A stretch of 64,000 nt of DNA from Lachnospiraceae bacterium (GCA_016287765.1 JAEEWS010000001.1:1-64000), one strand, 5' to 3'. Positions 8,695 through 17,375 are shown, counted from the stretch's first letter. The notes: generated from the sequence alone by a model not told the origin. Numbers and translations are program-made.

Positions 8695-8798
8695 TTTACA
8701 TCCTCCTTTCAAAAAGTATGGCCTGATCAAAAAGAGGTTTCCTTCCTTCAATTTTATCAGCCTAAAAGGCTAATGAGATTCTGCCGCACCGGGACCTG

Positions 8799-9578
8799 TC
8801 ACTCATCCTTTAGATACTTATCCCAGTAGTTTGTAACTCTTGCAGCAAAGAGCGGATCATCCTTGGACATCTGAGTTAAGATGTCAGATACTTGAGATGT
8901 TTTAAGACAATTAAAGATCTCACATATAAGATCGATATCGCTGGTATACTGCTCAAGTATAGCTGCTGCGTTTTTCGCTTTCATCTTTGAAATAGGCTCG
9001 GCAATTCTCTTTACCGATTCCGAGGAACTCTTCTGAGAAACAAGCTCTTCATATATCTTGGCGGCATTTTCGGGATACATGGTTTCATACCATTTGATAT
9101 ACTCATCGGTATCGATGGCTTTATCGTTGTATACCACCTCTCTGTCGAAGGCTTCCTTTAACAAAAGATAGTCCTCATATTCCTGCTCAAAGTGCTTCAG
9201 CGACTCATTTTCAGCTTGAAGCTCTTTAAAGCGCGCGGCGTAATCGTCATTTTCCTCAGAATATTTATCGACAAGTTCTTCCAGATAATTAATATGTTCC
9301 ACCGCTTCTTTGATATTTTTGTAGGGATATTTTTCCCTGTAGGCTATCTCTTCATCGGTAAGTGTGGGCAATACAAGATTAACCACAGGCACCTCTTCCA
9401 GATAAGGTCTCAGTGTGGTTCCTATGCCTCCGGCATCGATCTTTATAAGTAAAGCGATTATAGCCAGCCATACCACGGTTATGATCAAAATGATTATAAA
9501 CGTAGCCAGCTTGGTACCGAAGCTTTCCTTACCCGCCGTATTTGCATTTAATTCCTCGTTTTTTTTCTTTTTAGCCAT
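8799..9578 (-). CDS. MotE-like membrane protein with MgtE_N-like C-terminus
   Basis: Product of 259 residues with a lysine-rich start, one membrane helix at about residues 23-47, a long charged coiled coil (about 95-145), and a C-terminal helical domain resembling MgtE intracellular N repeats (KAKNAAAILEQY, SQVSDILTQM). This architecture matches MotE/YlxF-type proteins, which in other bacteria act as chaperones for the stator MotB. It lies between fliJ and fliK, where ylxF sits in Bacillus. The specific MotE function is inferred from architecture and place. Confidence 0.75.
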   Translation of the reverse strand: MAKKKKNEELNANTAGKESFGTKLATFIIILIITVVWLAIIALLIKIDAGGIGTTLRPYLEEVPVVNLVLPTLTDEEIAYREKYPYKNIKEAVEHINYLEELVDKYSEENDDYAARFKELQAENESLKHFEQEYEDYLLLKEAFDREVVYNDKAIDTDEYIKWYETMYPENAAKIYEELVSQKSSSESVKRIAEPISKMKAKNAAAILEQYTSDIDLICEIFNCLKTSQVSDILTQMSKDDPLFAARVTNYWDKYLKDE

Positions 9579-9601
9579 AAAACACTCCGCCGATCATTGT
9601 T

Positions 9602-10048
9602 TCAGCCGGCATTTCTGCCGTGTCTGTAAGAAACAAGTTCATTGATCTCCATCTGTTCTTCGTGATCCAGTTCTTCAAGAAACGCGTTAAACGCGTTTTC
9701 TTTAAGTTTCTCGTAGGTTTTTCTTTCTTTCATAGCATTTTCAAGCTTGATCCTTGCAGCTTCCAATGCTTTTTCCGCTCTTGCTACTGCCTTTCTTTGG
9801 TCCGTTATGGCAAGATCCGTAGCTCTGATGGCATTTTCCGTAAGGTTTAAGTCTCTTGCCTTAATGACCGAAGACATCTGCACCCTTTTTTCTTCCACAA
9901 GTTCTGACCGTCGTTTGAAAAGACCTTCCAGCTTTTCTTCCTCTTCGGTCAGCCGGATCCTGGCATTTCCGTATGCTATTTTTTCCTGTTCCTCCAGCTT
10001 TTCCTTTATATTCAGGATACCCTGGAGTTTAAAGACAAACTTAGCCAT
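9602..10048 (-). CDS. fliJ: Flagellar export chaperone FliJ
   Basis: Cytoplasmic coiled-coil protein that links the FliI ATPase to the export gate FlhA (family knowledge). The 148 residues are almost entirely predicted helix, beginning MAKFVFKLQGILNIKEKLEEQ, a typical FliJ N-terminus, followed by heptads rich in Glu, Lys and Ala. The start overlaps the end of fliI by 8 bases, so the two are translationally coupled, as expected for export-complex partners. Confidence 0.88.
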   Translation of the reverse strand: MAKFVFKLQGILNIKEKLEEQEKIAYGNARIRLTEEEEKLEGLFKRRSELVEEKRVQMSSVIKARDLNLTENAIRATDLAITDQRKAVARAEKALEAARIKLENAMKERKTYEKLKENAFNAFLEELDHEEQMEINELVSYRHGRNAG

Positions 10049-11342
10049 TAAAAATTCCCTTCATCAGCTCCACTGTCTCTTCCAGTGAGAACTTTTCATC
10101 GGTCTGTTGCATCAAAAAAGCATTAACTTCATTTATCTTTTGAATGGCATAATCAATTTCTTTGTTAGAGCCTGCTTTATAAGCTCCTATATTGATCAGA
10201 TCCTCGGATTCTGTGTAGGTTGCAAGCACATTTTTAAGAGTATTGGCAGCAGCCTTGTGTTCCTTGGATGCAATGGATGACATAACACGGGATATGCTCT
10301 GCAAAATATCTATTGCCGGATAATGGTTTTTATGCGCCATTTTTCTTGACAATACGATATGACCGTCCAAGATACCTCTGGCTGTATCGGCAATAGGTTC
10401 ATTCATGTCATCACCGTCGACAAGGACGGTATATATGCCTGTAATGGACCCTTTGGCTGTCTTTCCGGCTCTCTCAAGAAGCTTGGGCATCTCACCGTAC
10501 ACACTGGGCGGATACCCTCTTGAAACAGGCGGTTCTCCGGAAGCCAGTCCTATCTCTCTCTGTGCCATGGAAAAACGGGTAAGACTGTCCATCATCAAAA
10601 GAACATCCATTCCCGAATCCCTAAAGTATTCTGCAATGGCTGTGGCGGTCTTGGCAGCTTTCTTTCTTAACAGAGCGGGCTGATCACTGGTGGCACAAAC
10701 AATGACGGATCTTTTCTGTCCTTCTTCACCCAGGTCTCTCTCTATGAATTCCTTAACCTCACGGCCTCGTTCTCCTATAAGCGCGATAACGTTAATATCC
10801 GCTCTTGTATTTCTTGCAAACATACCCATCAAAGTACTTTTGCCTACACCGGAACCTGCAAATATTCCGATCCTCTGTCCCTTTCCAATGGTAATAAGAC
10901 CGTCCACCGCTTTAACTCCCAGAGTCAGCGCTTCGTCTATCATCACTCTTTCCATGGGATTTGGCGGCATGGCTTCGGAATTGTAATAATCCTCCGCTTC
11001 CACATAACTGCCATCCATCGGTCTTCCCAAGCCGTCCAGCACCATGCCCAAAAAGTTCTTTCCTACGGGAACACCGTATCCTGTACCGCAGGCTTCCACA
11101 CGGTCTCCGATGGAAACACCGCCCACATCTTCATAGGGCATCAACAAAAGCCTGTCATCTCTGAAGCCTACAACTTCGCAAAGTACTCTTTTTCCCGAGT
11201 CCTTCAGGATAATTTCACAAGTGTCGTTGATCCTGGCCTCTACTCCTGTAGACTCTACTGTAAGTCCAACTACTTTTACCACCTTGCCATAGGCATGTAT
11301 ATAATTTTCATTAAGTAAACCAAGATATTTTCTTTTATCCAT
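10041..11342 (-). CDS. fliI: Flagellum-specific ATPase FliI
   Basis: Hexameric ATPase of the flagellar type III export apparatus, related to F1-ATPase beta. The 433-residue length is normal. Walker A GSGVGKST lies at about residue 163-170, Walker B VLLMMDSLTRF at about 247-257, and the F/V-ATPase signature PPSVYGEMPKLLERAG follows. The gene sits between fliH and fliJ, which encode its regulator and its stalk protein. Confidence 0.97.
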   Translation of the reverse strand: MDKRKYLGLLNENYIHAYGKVVKVVGLTVESTGVEARINDTCEIILKDSGKRVLCEVVGFRDDRLLLMPYEDVGGVSIGDRVEACGTGYGVPVGKNFLGMVLDGLGRPMDGSYVEAEDYYNSEAMPPNPMERVMIDEALTLGVKAVDGLITIGKGQRIGIFAGSGVGKSTLMGMFARNTRADINVIALIGERGREVKEFIERDLGEEGQKRSVIVCATSDQPALLRKKAAKTATAIAEYFRDSGMDVLLMMDSLTRFSMAQREIGLASGEPPVSRGYPPSVYGEMPKLLERAGKTAKGSITGIYTVLVDGDDMNEPIADTARGILDGHIVLSRKMAHKNHYPAIDILQSISRVMSSIASKEHKAAANTLKNVLATYTESEDLINIGAYKAGSNKEIDYAIQKINEVNAFLMQQTDEKFSLEETVELMKGIFNG

Positions 11343-11362
11343 TTAAACTCTTAAATAAAATG

Positions 11363-12286
11363 TTATTCCTTTTGAGCCAGCATATCCAATGCGTCCAGAA
11401 GTCCGTCGGTAACCGTGTCTAAGCCGCATTCTATGACTTTTTCGTCATTTTCAAGTATCACATCACCTTTTTTAAGTTCCGGCTGGGAAATAAAATTCAG
11501 ATTCAGTTTACCGTTGTATCTTTCAATGAACTCACCGATCCTGGGGGATATTCTTTCATAATCCTCAGGGGACAGTTTAACATCAAAGGTATTATCCCTG
11601 GGATAACGGAATATGGCCGAATCAATAAGGTATTCAAGGACTTCCGTGTGATTATCGTAGGCTATGCCCGTGATCTTTCTTACATATTCCTTCAATATTT
11701 CAACAAAAGCAGGTTCAAGTTCAGAAACCTGCCTGTCGTAATCTTCTTTTAAAGCTGTTTTCTCTTTTTCGATGGCGGAAAGAGCGGCTTCTTTTTCTTC
11801 ATTGGCTCTCTTCATACCGTCTTCATAACCTTGAGACGAGGCAAGGGTAATAATACCGGCCTTGGCTGCTTCCCCTTCGGCCTTTCCCTTTTCTATGGCC
11901 TCCGCGATTATGCCTTCGGCCTTGGCATTTGCTATCTTCACAATGTCCTCGGCCTGACCGTCCAAAGCGGCTCTTGCGGCTATCTCAGCTTCATTTTTAA
12001 TGGTTTCGGTCACTTCATCCCTGATCTGCTGCTTAAATGCTTCGATCTCTTCAGCAGTCATTAACTGCTTATCTTCTCCGGGCTCCTCAACCTCTTCGGC
12101 TTCTATGCCTTCCTTAAAGCCTTCTTCACCGGGATATTCCTCGTCAGGATACTGCTGTTTCCACAGTTCCCTGGCTTCATCACGGATCTTCTCTTCCATT
12201 TTGGTGAAATCAAGCTTTTTAATTGTCTTTGTATCGTAGGATATGGAATATCCCTTAATCATGTTATTAGACAACGAGCTCGTCAC
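11363..12286 (-). CDS. fliH: Flagellar assembly protein FliH
   Basis: Negative regulator and stator-like partner of FliI in the export apparatus. The protein is Glu/Ala/Lys-rich and mostly helical, with a glycine/alanine-patterned middle (GKAEGEAAKAG). Its C-terminal half, containing VRKITGIAYDNH and ending in the ECGLDTVTDGLLDAL region, matches the FliH/YscL family. Start choice is uncertain. GTG 12286 lies inside the fliG end with AGAGG upstream; TTG 12274 is 11 bases from a GGAGG; ATG 12262 follows the fliG stop but has no close ribosome site. The overlap with fliG indicates coupling. Confidence 0.85.
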   Translation of the reverse strand: MTSSLSNNMIKGYSISYDTKTIKKLDFTKMEEKIRDEARELWKQQYPDEEYPGEEGFKEGIEAEEVEEPGEDKQLMTAEEIEAFKQQIRDEVTETIKNEAEIAARAALDGQAEDIVKIANAKAEGIIAEAIEKGKAEGEAAKAGIITLASSQGYEDGMKRANEEKEAALSAIEKEKTALKEDYDRQVSELEPAFVEILKEYVRKITGIAYDNHTEVLEYLIDSAIFRYPRDNTFDVKLSPEDYERISPRIGEFIERYNGKLNLNFISQPELKKGDVILENDEKVIECGLDTVTDGLLDALDMLAQKE

Positions 12287-13292
12287 CTCCGCCTCTAGCT
12301 ATGATGATCTCTCCGGAATCCTCAAGCTTTCTGATTATATTAACAATCTTCTGCTGTGCTTCTTCTACATCCTTCATGCGGACAGGTCCCATGAATTCCA
12401 TATCTTCCTTGATCATCGAAGCAAGACGTTTTGACATATTGTTAAATATAGCAGCCTGTACATCTTCGTTGGCGTTCTTGAGTGCAACAGCGATCTCGTT
12501 ATTGTCAACTTCATGCAAAACACGCTGAATGGAACGATCGTCGAGAGTAAGGATATCTTCGAATACGAACATCTTCTTTCTGATCTCGTCCGCGAGTTCC
12601 GGCTCGTCGATCTCCAATGTTTCCATAATGTGTTTTTCTGTTCCTCTGTCTACGGTGTTCAAAATGTCTACTACCGCATCTACGCCGCCTGCGATGGTGA
12701 AATCCTGGTTGACAAGATTGGCCAGTTTCTTTTCCAATACGTTTTCAACCTCCTTGATAACATCAGGTGATGTTCTGTCCATCTGGGCTATTCTCTTTGC
12801 TACATCAGGCTGCTTGTCCTGAGGCAGCGCAGCTACGATAGCCGCAGCCTGGCTGGTGGAAAGGTAAGAAAGTATCAATGCTATGGTCTGAGGATGCTCG
12901 TCCTGAATGAAGTTTAACAGCTGGGTAGCATCTGTCTTTCTGACAAATTCGAAAGGACGCACCTGAAGGCTTGCGGTAAGCTTTCCGATAACCTCGATAG
13001 CTTTGTCTCCGCCGAGAGCCTTTTCCAGAAGGCTCTTTGCATAATCGATACCGCCTTCGGAAATGTATTGCTGAGCAAGACAAACTTCATAGAATTCATC
13101 AAGTACTTCCTCTTTCAAGGACTGATTGATGCTTCTTGTATTAGCGATCTCCAAAGTAAGCTGTTCTATTTCTTCTTCCTTCAGAAATTTGAATACATTG
13201 GCCGATTTATCCGGGCCCAATGTTATCAGCAAAATAGCCGCTTTTTGCAAACCGCTCAATTCACTTATCTTAGGTGATGATGATCCTGCCAT
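12267..13292 (-). CDS. fliG: Flagellar motor switch protein FliG
   Basis: Rotor protein that contacts the stator and transmits the switch signal from FliM. The 341-residue product has the expected three-domain layout. It opens with the motif LSGLQKAAILLITLG, has the EHPQTIALILSYL region of the middle domain, and its C-terminal torque helix region contains DDRSIQRVLHEVD. The gene lies between fliF and fliH, as in most Firmicutes. Nothing in the sequence suggests truncation. Confidence 0.97.
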   Translation of the reverse strand: MAGSSSPKISELSGLQKAAILLITLGPDKSANVFKFLKEEEIEQLTLEIANTRSINQSLKEEVLDEFYEVCLAQQYISEGGIDYAKSLLEKALGGDKAIEVIGKLTASLQVRPFEFVRKTDATQLLNFIQDEHPQTIALILSYLSTSQAAAIVAALPQDKQPDVAKRIAQMDRTSPDVIKEVENVLEKKLANLVNQDFTIAGGVDAVVDILNTVDRGTEKHIMETLEIDEPELADEIRKKMFVFEDILTLDDRSIQRVLHEVDNNEIAVALKNANEDVQAAIFNNMSKRLASMIKEDMEFMGPVRMKDVEEAQQKIVNIIRKLEDSGEIIIARGGGDELVV

Positions 13293-13348
13293 AAAACATG
13301 CCTTTCCGTTAAGTTACGTAATATCAGCTAACTTTTATTATATAGAGA

Positions 13349-14944
13349 TTACATCCAGTCTTCATTAAGCCAGTTTCTGAGCAATGCAGCAACAGCTTCC
13401 GGATTCTCGTCGAAGAACTTCTCTATCATCTTTCTCGTCTCGGATTCCTCACTGAACTCTACATCCTCAAGGCTCTGATTCTCCTTGGTGGTTGCAAGCA
13501 ACTGTTCAATAGACAATTCAGGTTCAACCTCCGTTATCTCAACAGGTCTCATTCCTCTTAAGATGACAACCAGAAGGATGAGAAGAAGCAATACAGCCAA
13601 TGCGATCTGAACAACCATCGTCACATCGATGTTGGATGCCTGATCGTCTATAAACTGATAAACATCATATGTGATAAGGATAACTTTATCTTCTTCTATA
13701 CCGGTCGCAAGAGAAACCACCCTTACAAGTTCTTCCGGAGTTGTGGTCCTGATAGGATCCGCATGATCAAGGATGTAGCGGTCATAGGTAACCTCATCAT
13801 TGAGTTCTCCAAGAAGTTCAAGCTCTGTCCTGGTCCTCTTTACCACACGTCTGGCCGTAACGGATATGGAAGCGTTTTTAACTGTTCCCGTATCATATAT
13901 GGTCTCAGTGATCCTTAAACTGGGCTCATAGTAATCATCTTCCAGATAGGTCTCATAATTTCCGCCCTGTGAGCTCTCGAGCATATAATCCGTTTCATCA
14001 TTGTCATCGGTGCCGGGGATACCGCCACTGCCGGAATTTTTTCCTTCCGTAGATTCTTCGTGATATCTTACAAGAACACCACTGTTTTCACCTTCAAGAG
14101 GCAAATGCTCTTCAAATCTCTGTGTAACCTTATCCCAGTTATATTCAAGATAAGGGTTTACTTCCACTTCCGTAAATCCGTTCATGATAAGAGCACCTTT
14201 AACGCCTTCTATGTAGTCTCTCTTAATGCTCTTATCAAAAGCAGCCTTATCGGTAATATTCACTTCTGCGGTTTCTTCTTCCGGGCCGTCGTAAAGCACT
14301 GCACCTGTGTGATCAACAATAGTGATATCATCTGTGGTCTTATTTCCCAGGCCCTTTGCAACGATGGCTGCAATTCCTTCCACTTTTTTCTTGTCAAATC
14401 TGGAATTATAGGTAATGGTAACTGCCGCAGGAATGGTCTGATTGGCAGCAAGAACGGAATTTGAAGTATCTTTTGCTATATAATTTATGTTTACGTCGGT
14501 AATGCCTTCTATCAGCATTATGGCGTTCTTCATTTGAGACTCGCTTCTCAAGAACGTTCTCGTTAGTCTTTCACCGTTGGTGGTAGTAAGTGATGTATCC
14601 AAAAGATCCGAAATATCAAAAGAATCGTCTCCGATATTTGAAGAATACAGTGTTGTAACAGCCTCTACATAATAATCTTCGTCTACCAATACCTTGGTAT
14701 TGTCGTCGCCCAGCTTCGAAGCATATCCCGCTTCCTTAAGTGCCGCAACAGCACGGCTGGCCGTTTCCGTATCGCTGAAATTGTAAACTTCCGTATAATG
14801 TGTACGGCTAAGTACAAAAGCAAATACAGCAACAATAAGAACAACTCCGGCAAAAATACCGATCATCAGGGTTTTCTGCTTGGTCGTCAATTTATTCCAA
14901 TATTCAAGTACTTTCTTTTGAAGTGTTTTTAATTGTTCGGGCAT
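13349..14944 (-). CDS. fliF: Flagellar MS-ring protein FliF
   Basis: Builds the membrane-embedded MS ring around the export gate. The 531 residues contain an N-terminal membrane helix (about 25-45), two ring-building motifs in the extracytoplasmic part (ALKEAGYASKLGDD and the segment around SSNIGDDSFDISD), a second helix at about 437-457, and a C-terminal cytoplasmic tail that binds FliG and ends LLRNWLNEDWM. All of these are expected for FliF. It is followed by fliG and preceded by fliE. Confidence 0.96.
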   Translation of the reverse strand: MPEQLKTLQKKVLEYWNKLTTKQKTLMIGIFAGVVLIVAVFAFVLSRTHYTEVYNFSDTETASRAVAALKEAGYASKLGDDNTKVLVDEDYYVEAVTTLYSSNIGDDSFDISDLLDTSLTTTNGERLTRTFLRSESQMKNAIMLIEGITDVNINYIAKDTSNSVLAANQTIPAAVTITYNSRFDKKKVEGIAAIVAKGLGNKTTDDITIVDHTGAVLYDGPEEETAEVNITDKAAFDKSIKRDYIEGVKGALIMNGFTEVEVNPYLEYNWDKVTQRFEEHLPLEGENSGVLVRYHEESTEGKNSGSGGIPGTDDNDETDYMLESSQGGNYETYLEDDYYEPSLRITETIYDTGTVKNASISVTARRVVKRTRTELELLGELNDEVTYDRYILDHADPIRTTTPEELVRVVSLATGIEEDKVILITYDVYQFIDDQASNIDVTMVVQIALAVLLLLILLVVILRGMRPVEITEVEPELSIEQLLATTKENQSLEDVEFSEESETRKMIEKFFDENPEAVAALLRNWLNEDWM

Positions 14945-14970
14945 ACAACTAACCTCTGTTTACATCTTGA

Positions 14971-15306
14971 TCAGAACTGCAAAGCCATTATCTCCTTGTA
15001 GGCATCCACAAGAGCGTTCCTGACAGCCACCGTATATTGCAAAGAAACGTTGGCCTTGGTCTGGGCTACCATAAGGTCGGATATACTGTCATTAAGTCCA
15101 AGCATATAGGATAATTCCGCTTCTTCAGCCGCATTGGTATAATCTTCTGTTTCCTTGATCATTCCTTTTGCAGATTCAAGTATCTTATCAAAGCTTGATA
15201 TCCCGCTTTTTTCTGTAGTCTTTTTTTCGGTTTTGGTACCGGTAAAGACATTCCCCAGGGAAGAAACAGAAGAAATACTTCCCATGGAAGATAAATTAAT
15301 AGCCAT
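14971..15306 (-). CDS. fliE: Flagellar hook-basal body complex protein FliE
   Basis: Small (111-residue) rod adaptor joining the MS ring to the proximal rod. The C-terminal half contains the family pattern LMVAQTKANVSLQYTVAVRN, followed by ALVDAYKEIMALQF at the end. The N-terminal third is Ser/Thr/Lys-rich and poorly conserved, as in other FliE proteins. It is 12 bases downstream of flgC and is followed by fliF. Confidence 0.94.
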   Translation of the reverse strand: MAINLSSMGSISSVSSLGNVFTGTKTEKKTTEKSGISSFDKILESAKGMIKETEDYTNAAEEAELSYMLGLNDSISDLMVAQTKANVSLQYTVAVRNALVDAYKEIMALQF

Positions 15307-15318
15307 TTATTACCTCCC

Positions 15319-15780
15319 CTATCTTCCTATGTCCATAGCCTTCATGAGCATGCTCTTGGTAGCGTTGAAAGCTGTAACATTGGCTTCATAGGAACGATTG
15401 GCGTCGATCAGGTTTGTCATTTCGGTCACTGTATCCACGTTGGGATAAGTAACATAGCCCTCTTCATCCGCATCGGGATGAGAAGGATCATAAACCTTTT
15501 TCATTGAGGTAACATGGTCTTCGACTATGGAATCGATCTTAACACCGTTACCTATATTTTTCTTGTAGCTTACTCCGGTCTTTGCGGAAGTAAGAGCCTT
15601 TTCGAAGTTTGTATTGTTCTTGGACCTTTCCTGAAAAACAACGGTCTGTCTTACATAGGGATCGTTGTCATCGGTCCTGGTGGTATTTACATTCGCGATG
15701 TTCTGGGCAATAATGTCCATTCTTGTTCTCTGTGCGGTCATACCGCTGGCCGACACATTAAGTGATGACATAACCGACAT
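15319..15780 (-). CDS. flgC: Flagellar basal-body rod protein FlgC
   Basis: Proximal rod component exported by the flagellar type III apparatus. The 153 residues show the rod-protein N-terminal motif SALN/VSASGMTAQRTRMDIIAQNIANVNT and the C-terminal heptad region ending in FNATKSMLMKAMDIGR. The start ATG 15780 has a strong ribosome site (AAAGGAGGTAGATGCC). It lies directly between flgB and fliE. Confidence 0.96.
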   Translation of the reverse strand: MSVMSSLNVSASGMTAQRTRMDIIAQNIANVNTTRTDDNDPYVRQTVVFQERSKNNTNFEKALTSAKTGVSYKKNIGNGVKIDSIVEDHVTSMKKVYDPSHPDADEEGYVTYPNVDTVTEMTNLIDANRSYEANVTAFNATKSMLMKAMDIGR

Positions 15781-15798
15781 GGCATCTACCTCCTTTTA

Positions 15799-16194
15799 TC
15801 AATTTTTCTGAAGGACCATCTTTATACGGTCAAATTCTTTGTTAATGGCATCAAGATAGGCATAATACTTTATCTGGTTATCCGCAAGATAAGCATTTTC
15901 CGTATCGATATCAACGTTATTTCCGTCATATCTGTAACTGAGTTCTTCATAATCCGTATATATTTCAGGATTAAGGGATGAAAGCCTGATGTTTGAAACC
16001 TTCTTATCCATGTTATTGGTATCAGCCTGAGTCATGGCCTTTTTAAGGGCTTCTTCAAAATTCATGTCCGATCTTTTAAAGTTCGGAGTGTCCACATTTG
16101 CTATGTTGTTGGCAATGATCTCATTCTTTGTCCAGCTGGCAGATGCCGCTTTATTAAGAATGTTGATATAATTATAAGCATCGGAAGTGATCAT
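15799..16194 (-). CDS. flgB: Flagellar basal-body rod protein FlgB
   Basis: Proximal rod protein and first gene of the visible flagellar operon. The 131-residue product carries the rod signature NEIIANNIANVDTPNFKR near residues 23-40 and a C-terminal helix region DNQIKYYAYLDAINKEFDRIKM. The start 16194 is preceded by AAAAAGGAGGAAAAA. A roughly 100-base structured leader separates it from the TATAAT box at 16308-16303. Confidence 0.96.
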   Translation of the reverse strand: MITSDAYNYINILNKAASASWTKNEIIANNIANVDTPNFKRSDMNFEEALKKAMTQADTNNMDKKVSNIRLSSLNPEIYTDYEELSYRYDGNNVDIDTENAYLADNQIKYYAYLDAINKEFDRIKMVLQKN

Positions 16195-16302
16195 TTTTTC
16201 CTCCTTTTTTGAGGTAATCTGTATTATATACCGGGATGTTCATCCCGATACAGCTTTTCCATCCGTTGAAGTCCGCATACAATACGGCATAATCCTTGTA
16301 AT

Positions 16303-16331
16303 ATTATAACTTATTTCATCAAAAACACAAG
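16303..16331 (-). promoter_or_regulatory. Sigma-A-like promoter of the flgB operon
   Basis: Minus-strand CTTGTG (16331-16326) or TTGTGT (16330-16325), 17 or 16 bases, then TATAAT (16308-16303). The promoter is about 109 bases upstream of flgB. The -35 is inside the proximal NrdR-box-like site. The leader contains a CGGGAT / ATCCCG hairpin (16231-16246) and two GGATG motifs (one in that hairpin, one upstream of it) before the flgB ribosome site. Confidence 0.65.
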
Positions 16332-16372
16332 ATGTATTCCGGTATTTTTTTTGATGCTACTAAATCTTGTGT
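16325..16372 (-). promoter_or_regulatory. Tandem NrdR-box-like operators upstream of flgB
   Basis: Minus-strand ACACAAGATTTAGTAG (16372-16357) and GGAATACATCTTGTGT (16340-16325). The first matches every core position of the NrdR consensus acaCwAtATaTwGtgt; the second misses only the first core C. Centres 16364.5 and 16332.5 are 32 bp apart. The pair also forms a perfect 10-bp inverted repeat (AACACAAGAT / ATCTTGTGTT). The distal box overlaps the spacer of a divergent sigma-28 promoter. Confidence 0.55.
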
Positions 16373-16388
16373 TAATATGCGCCGATAT
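16361..16388 (+). promoter_or_regulatory. Sigma-28-type promoter reading antisense towards codY
   Basis: Plus-strand TAAA (16361-16364), 16 bases, GCCGATAT (16381-16388): a perfect SigD consensus, with the same spacing as the flgE promoter. No plus-strand gene lies downstream, so a transcript would run through the codY terminator hairpin (U-poor in this direction) and antisense to codY. Confidence 0.55.
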
Positions 16389-16400
16389 ATATAAACTATA

Positions 16401-16435
16401 AAAAAACAAAAAGGGACTGTCTTTCAAGTCCCTTT
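16401..16435 (-). terminator. Rho-independent terminator of codY
   Basis: Perfect 9-bp stem AAAGGGACT / AGTCCCTTT with an 8-base loop. On the minus strand it is followed by a T-rich run TTGTTTTTTT. It lies 24 bases after the codY stop and insulates codY from the flgB promoter. Confidence 0.88.
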
Positions 16436-16458
16436 GTCAAAATCTCCTAAGTCAGATA

Positions 16459-17250
16459 TTAAGCATTTTCCTGCTTGTTTTTCTTTTTATCGATCCCGAG
16501 TTCATCAAATACATAATCATTCAGGACCTTAATGTATGTTCCCTTCATTCCTGAAGATCTGGATTCGATGACTCCCGCACTTTCAAACTTTCTGAGAGCA
16601 TTTACGATAACGGATCTGGTGATTCCCACTCTGTCTGCGATCTTGCTGGCAACAAGAGTTCCTTCTGTACCTTCCATTTCGCCAAAGATGTGGGTGATAG
16701 CTTCCAGTTCGGAATAAGAAAGTGTACCGATAGCTGACTTAACCACCTGAACCTTACGGTATTCCTCAACCTGCTCTTCATTTACGGAACGCATCATTTC
16801 AAGTCCTACTACTGTAGAACCATACTCACTTAAGATAATATCATCCAGTGAATAATTGCTCTTTTTCTTGTAAATGAAGGTTGTACCGAGTCTTTCATCG
16901 GAGATGACTACCGGAACGATGATCGCTTCGTAATCTTCGATACCGTCGGATTCAAAGCCCAAAGTTGTAAGATTTACATTCTCCTTTGTGGAAAGAATGT
17001 TTAAAAATCTTTCGTTCAGATCTCTGTCAATGAATTTCCCCACGCTGTTTCCCAGCAATTCTGTGATGATCTCGATATCAGATCTGTTTTTTGCTCCGAG
17101 CACCTTACCTTTTTTACTGATGATAAGGATGTTGGAGTCAAGAATGTCACTCAAAACCAGACAGATATCACTGAAAATAACCTTGTTGGAACTGTTATTG
17201 TGCAACAGGTTTCCGATCTTTCTGGTCTTGTCTAAGAGTTGTACTCCCAT
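16459..17250 (-). CDS. codY: Global nutritional repressor CodY
   Basis: GTP- and branched-chain-amino-acid-responsive repressor that ties metabolism to motility, competence and virulence in low-GC Gram-positives (family knowledge). The 263 residues have the N-terminal GAF ligand domain opening MGVQLLDKTRKIGNLL. The C-terminal winged helix carries the highly conserved recognition segment ASKIADRVGITRSVIVNALR at about residues 200-220, followed by SRSSGMKGTYIKVLN. The gene stands alone between topA and the flagellar operon and has CodY-box-like sites in its own promoter, suggesting autoregulation. Confidence 0.97.
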   Translation of the reverse strand: MGVQLLDKTRKIGNLLHNNSSNKVIFSDICLVLSDILDSNILIISKKGKVLGAKNRSDIEIITELLGNSVGKFIDRDLNERFLNILSTKENVNLTTLGFESDGIEDYEAIIVPVVISDERLGTTFIYKKKSNYSLDDIILSEYGSTVVGLEMMRSVNEEQVEEYRKVQVVKSAIGTLSYSELEAITHIFGEMEGTEGTLVASKIADRVGITRSVIVNALRKFESAGVIESRSSGMKGTYIKVLNDYVFDELGIDKKKNKQENA

Positions 17251-17309
17251 AGAAATTAAGCCTCCTTAAAAAATCCAATTAACGTATAAAAATTTGATTA
17301 CTGTAAAAA

Positions 17310-17338
17310 ATATTACCATTCAATTTTAAAAATTGCAA
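17310..17338 (-). promoter_or_regulatory. Promoter of codY
   Basis: Minus-strand TTGCAA (17338-17333), 17 bases, TAATAT (17315-17310), 59 bases before the codY ATG. The spacer holds a CodY-like palindrome (17321-17335). Confidence 0.6.
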
Positions 17339-17360
17339 GTGTCCCAAACAAATTTAACAC

Positions 17361-17375
17361 AAAATTCAAAAAATT
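17361..17375 (-). promoter_or_regulatory. Candidate CodY box upstream of codY
   Basis: AATTTTTTGAATTTT differs at 3 of 15 positions from the CodY consensus AATTTTCWGAAAATT. A second, shortened match (CAATTTTTAAAATTG, 17321-17335) lies between -35 and -10. The region is very AT-rich, so chance matches are possible. Confidence 0.45.
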
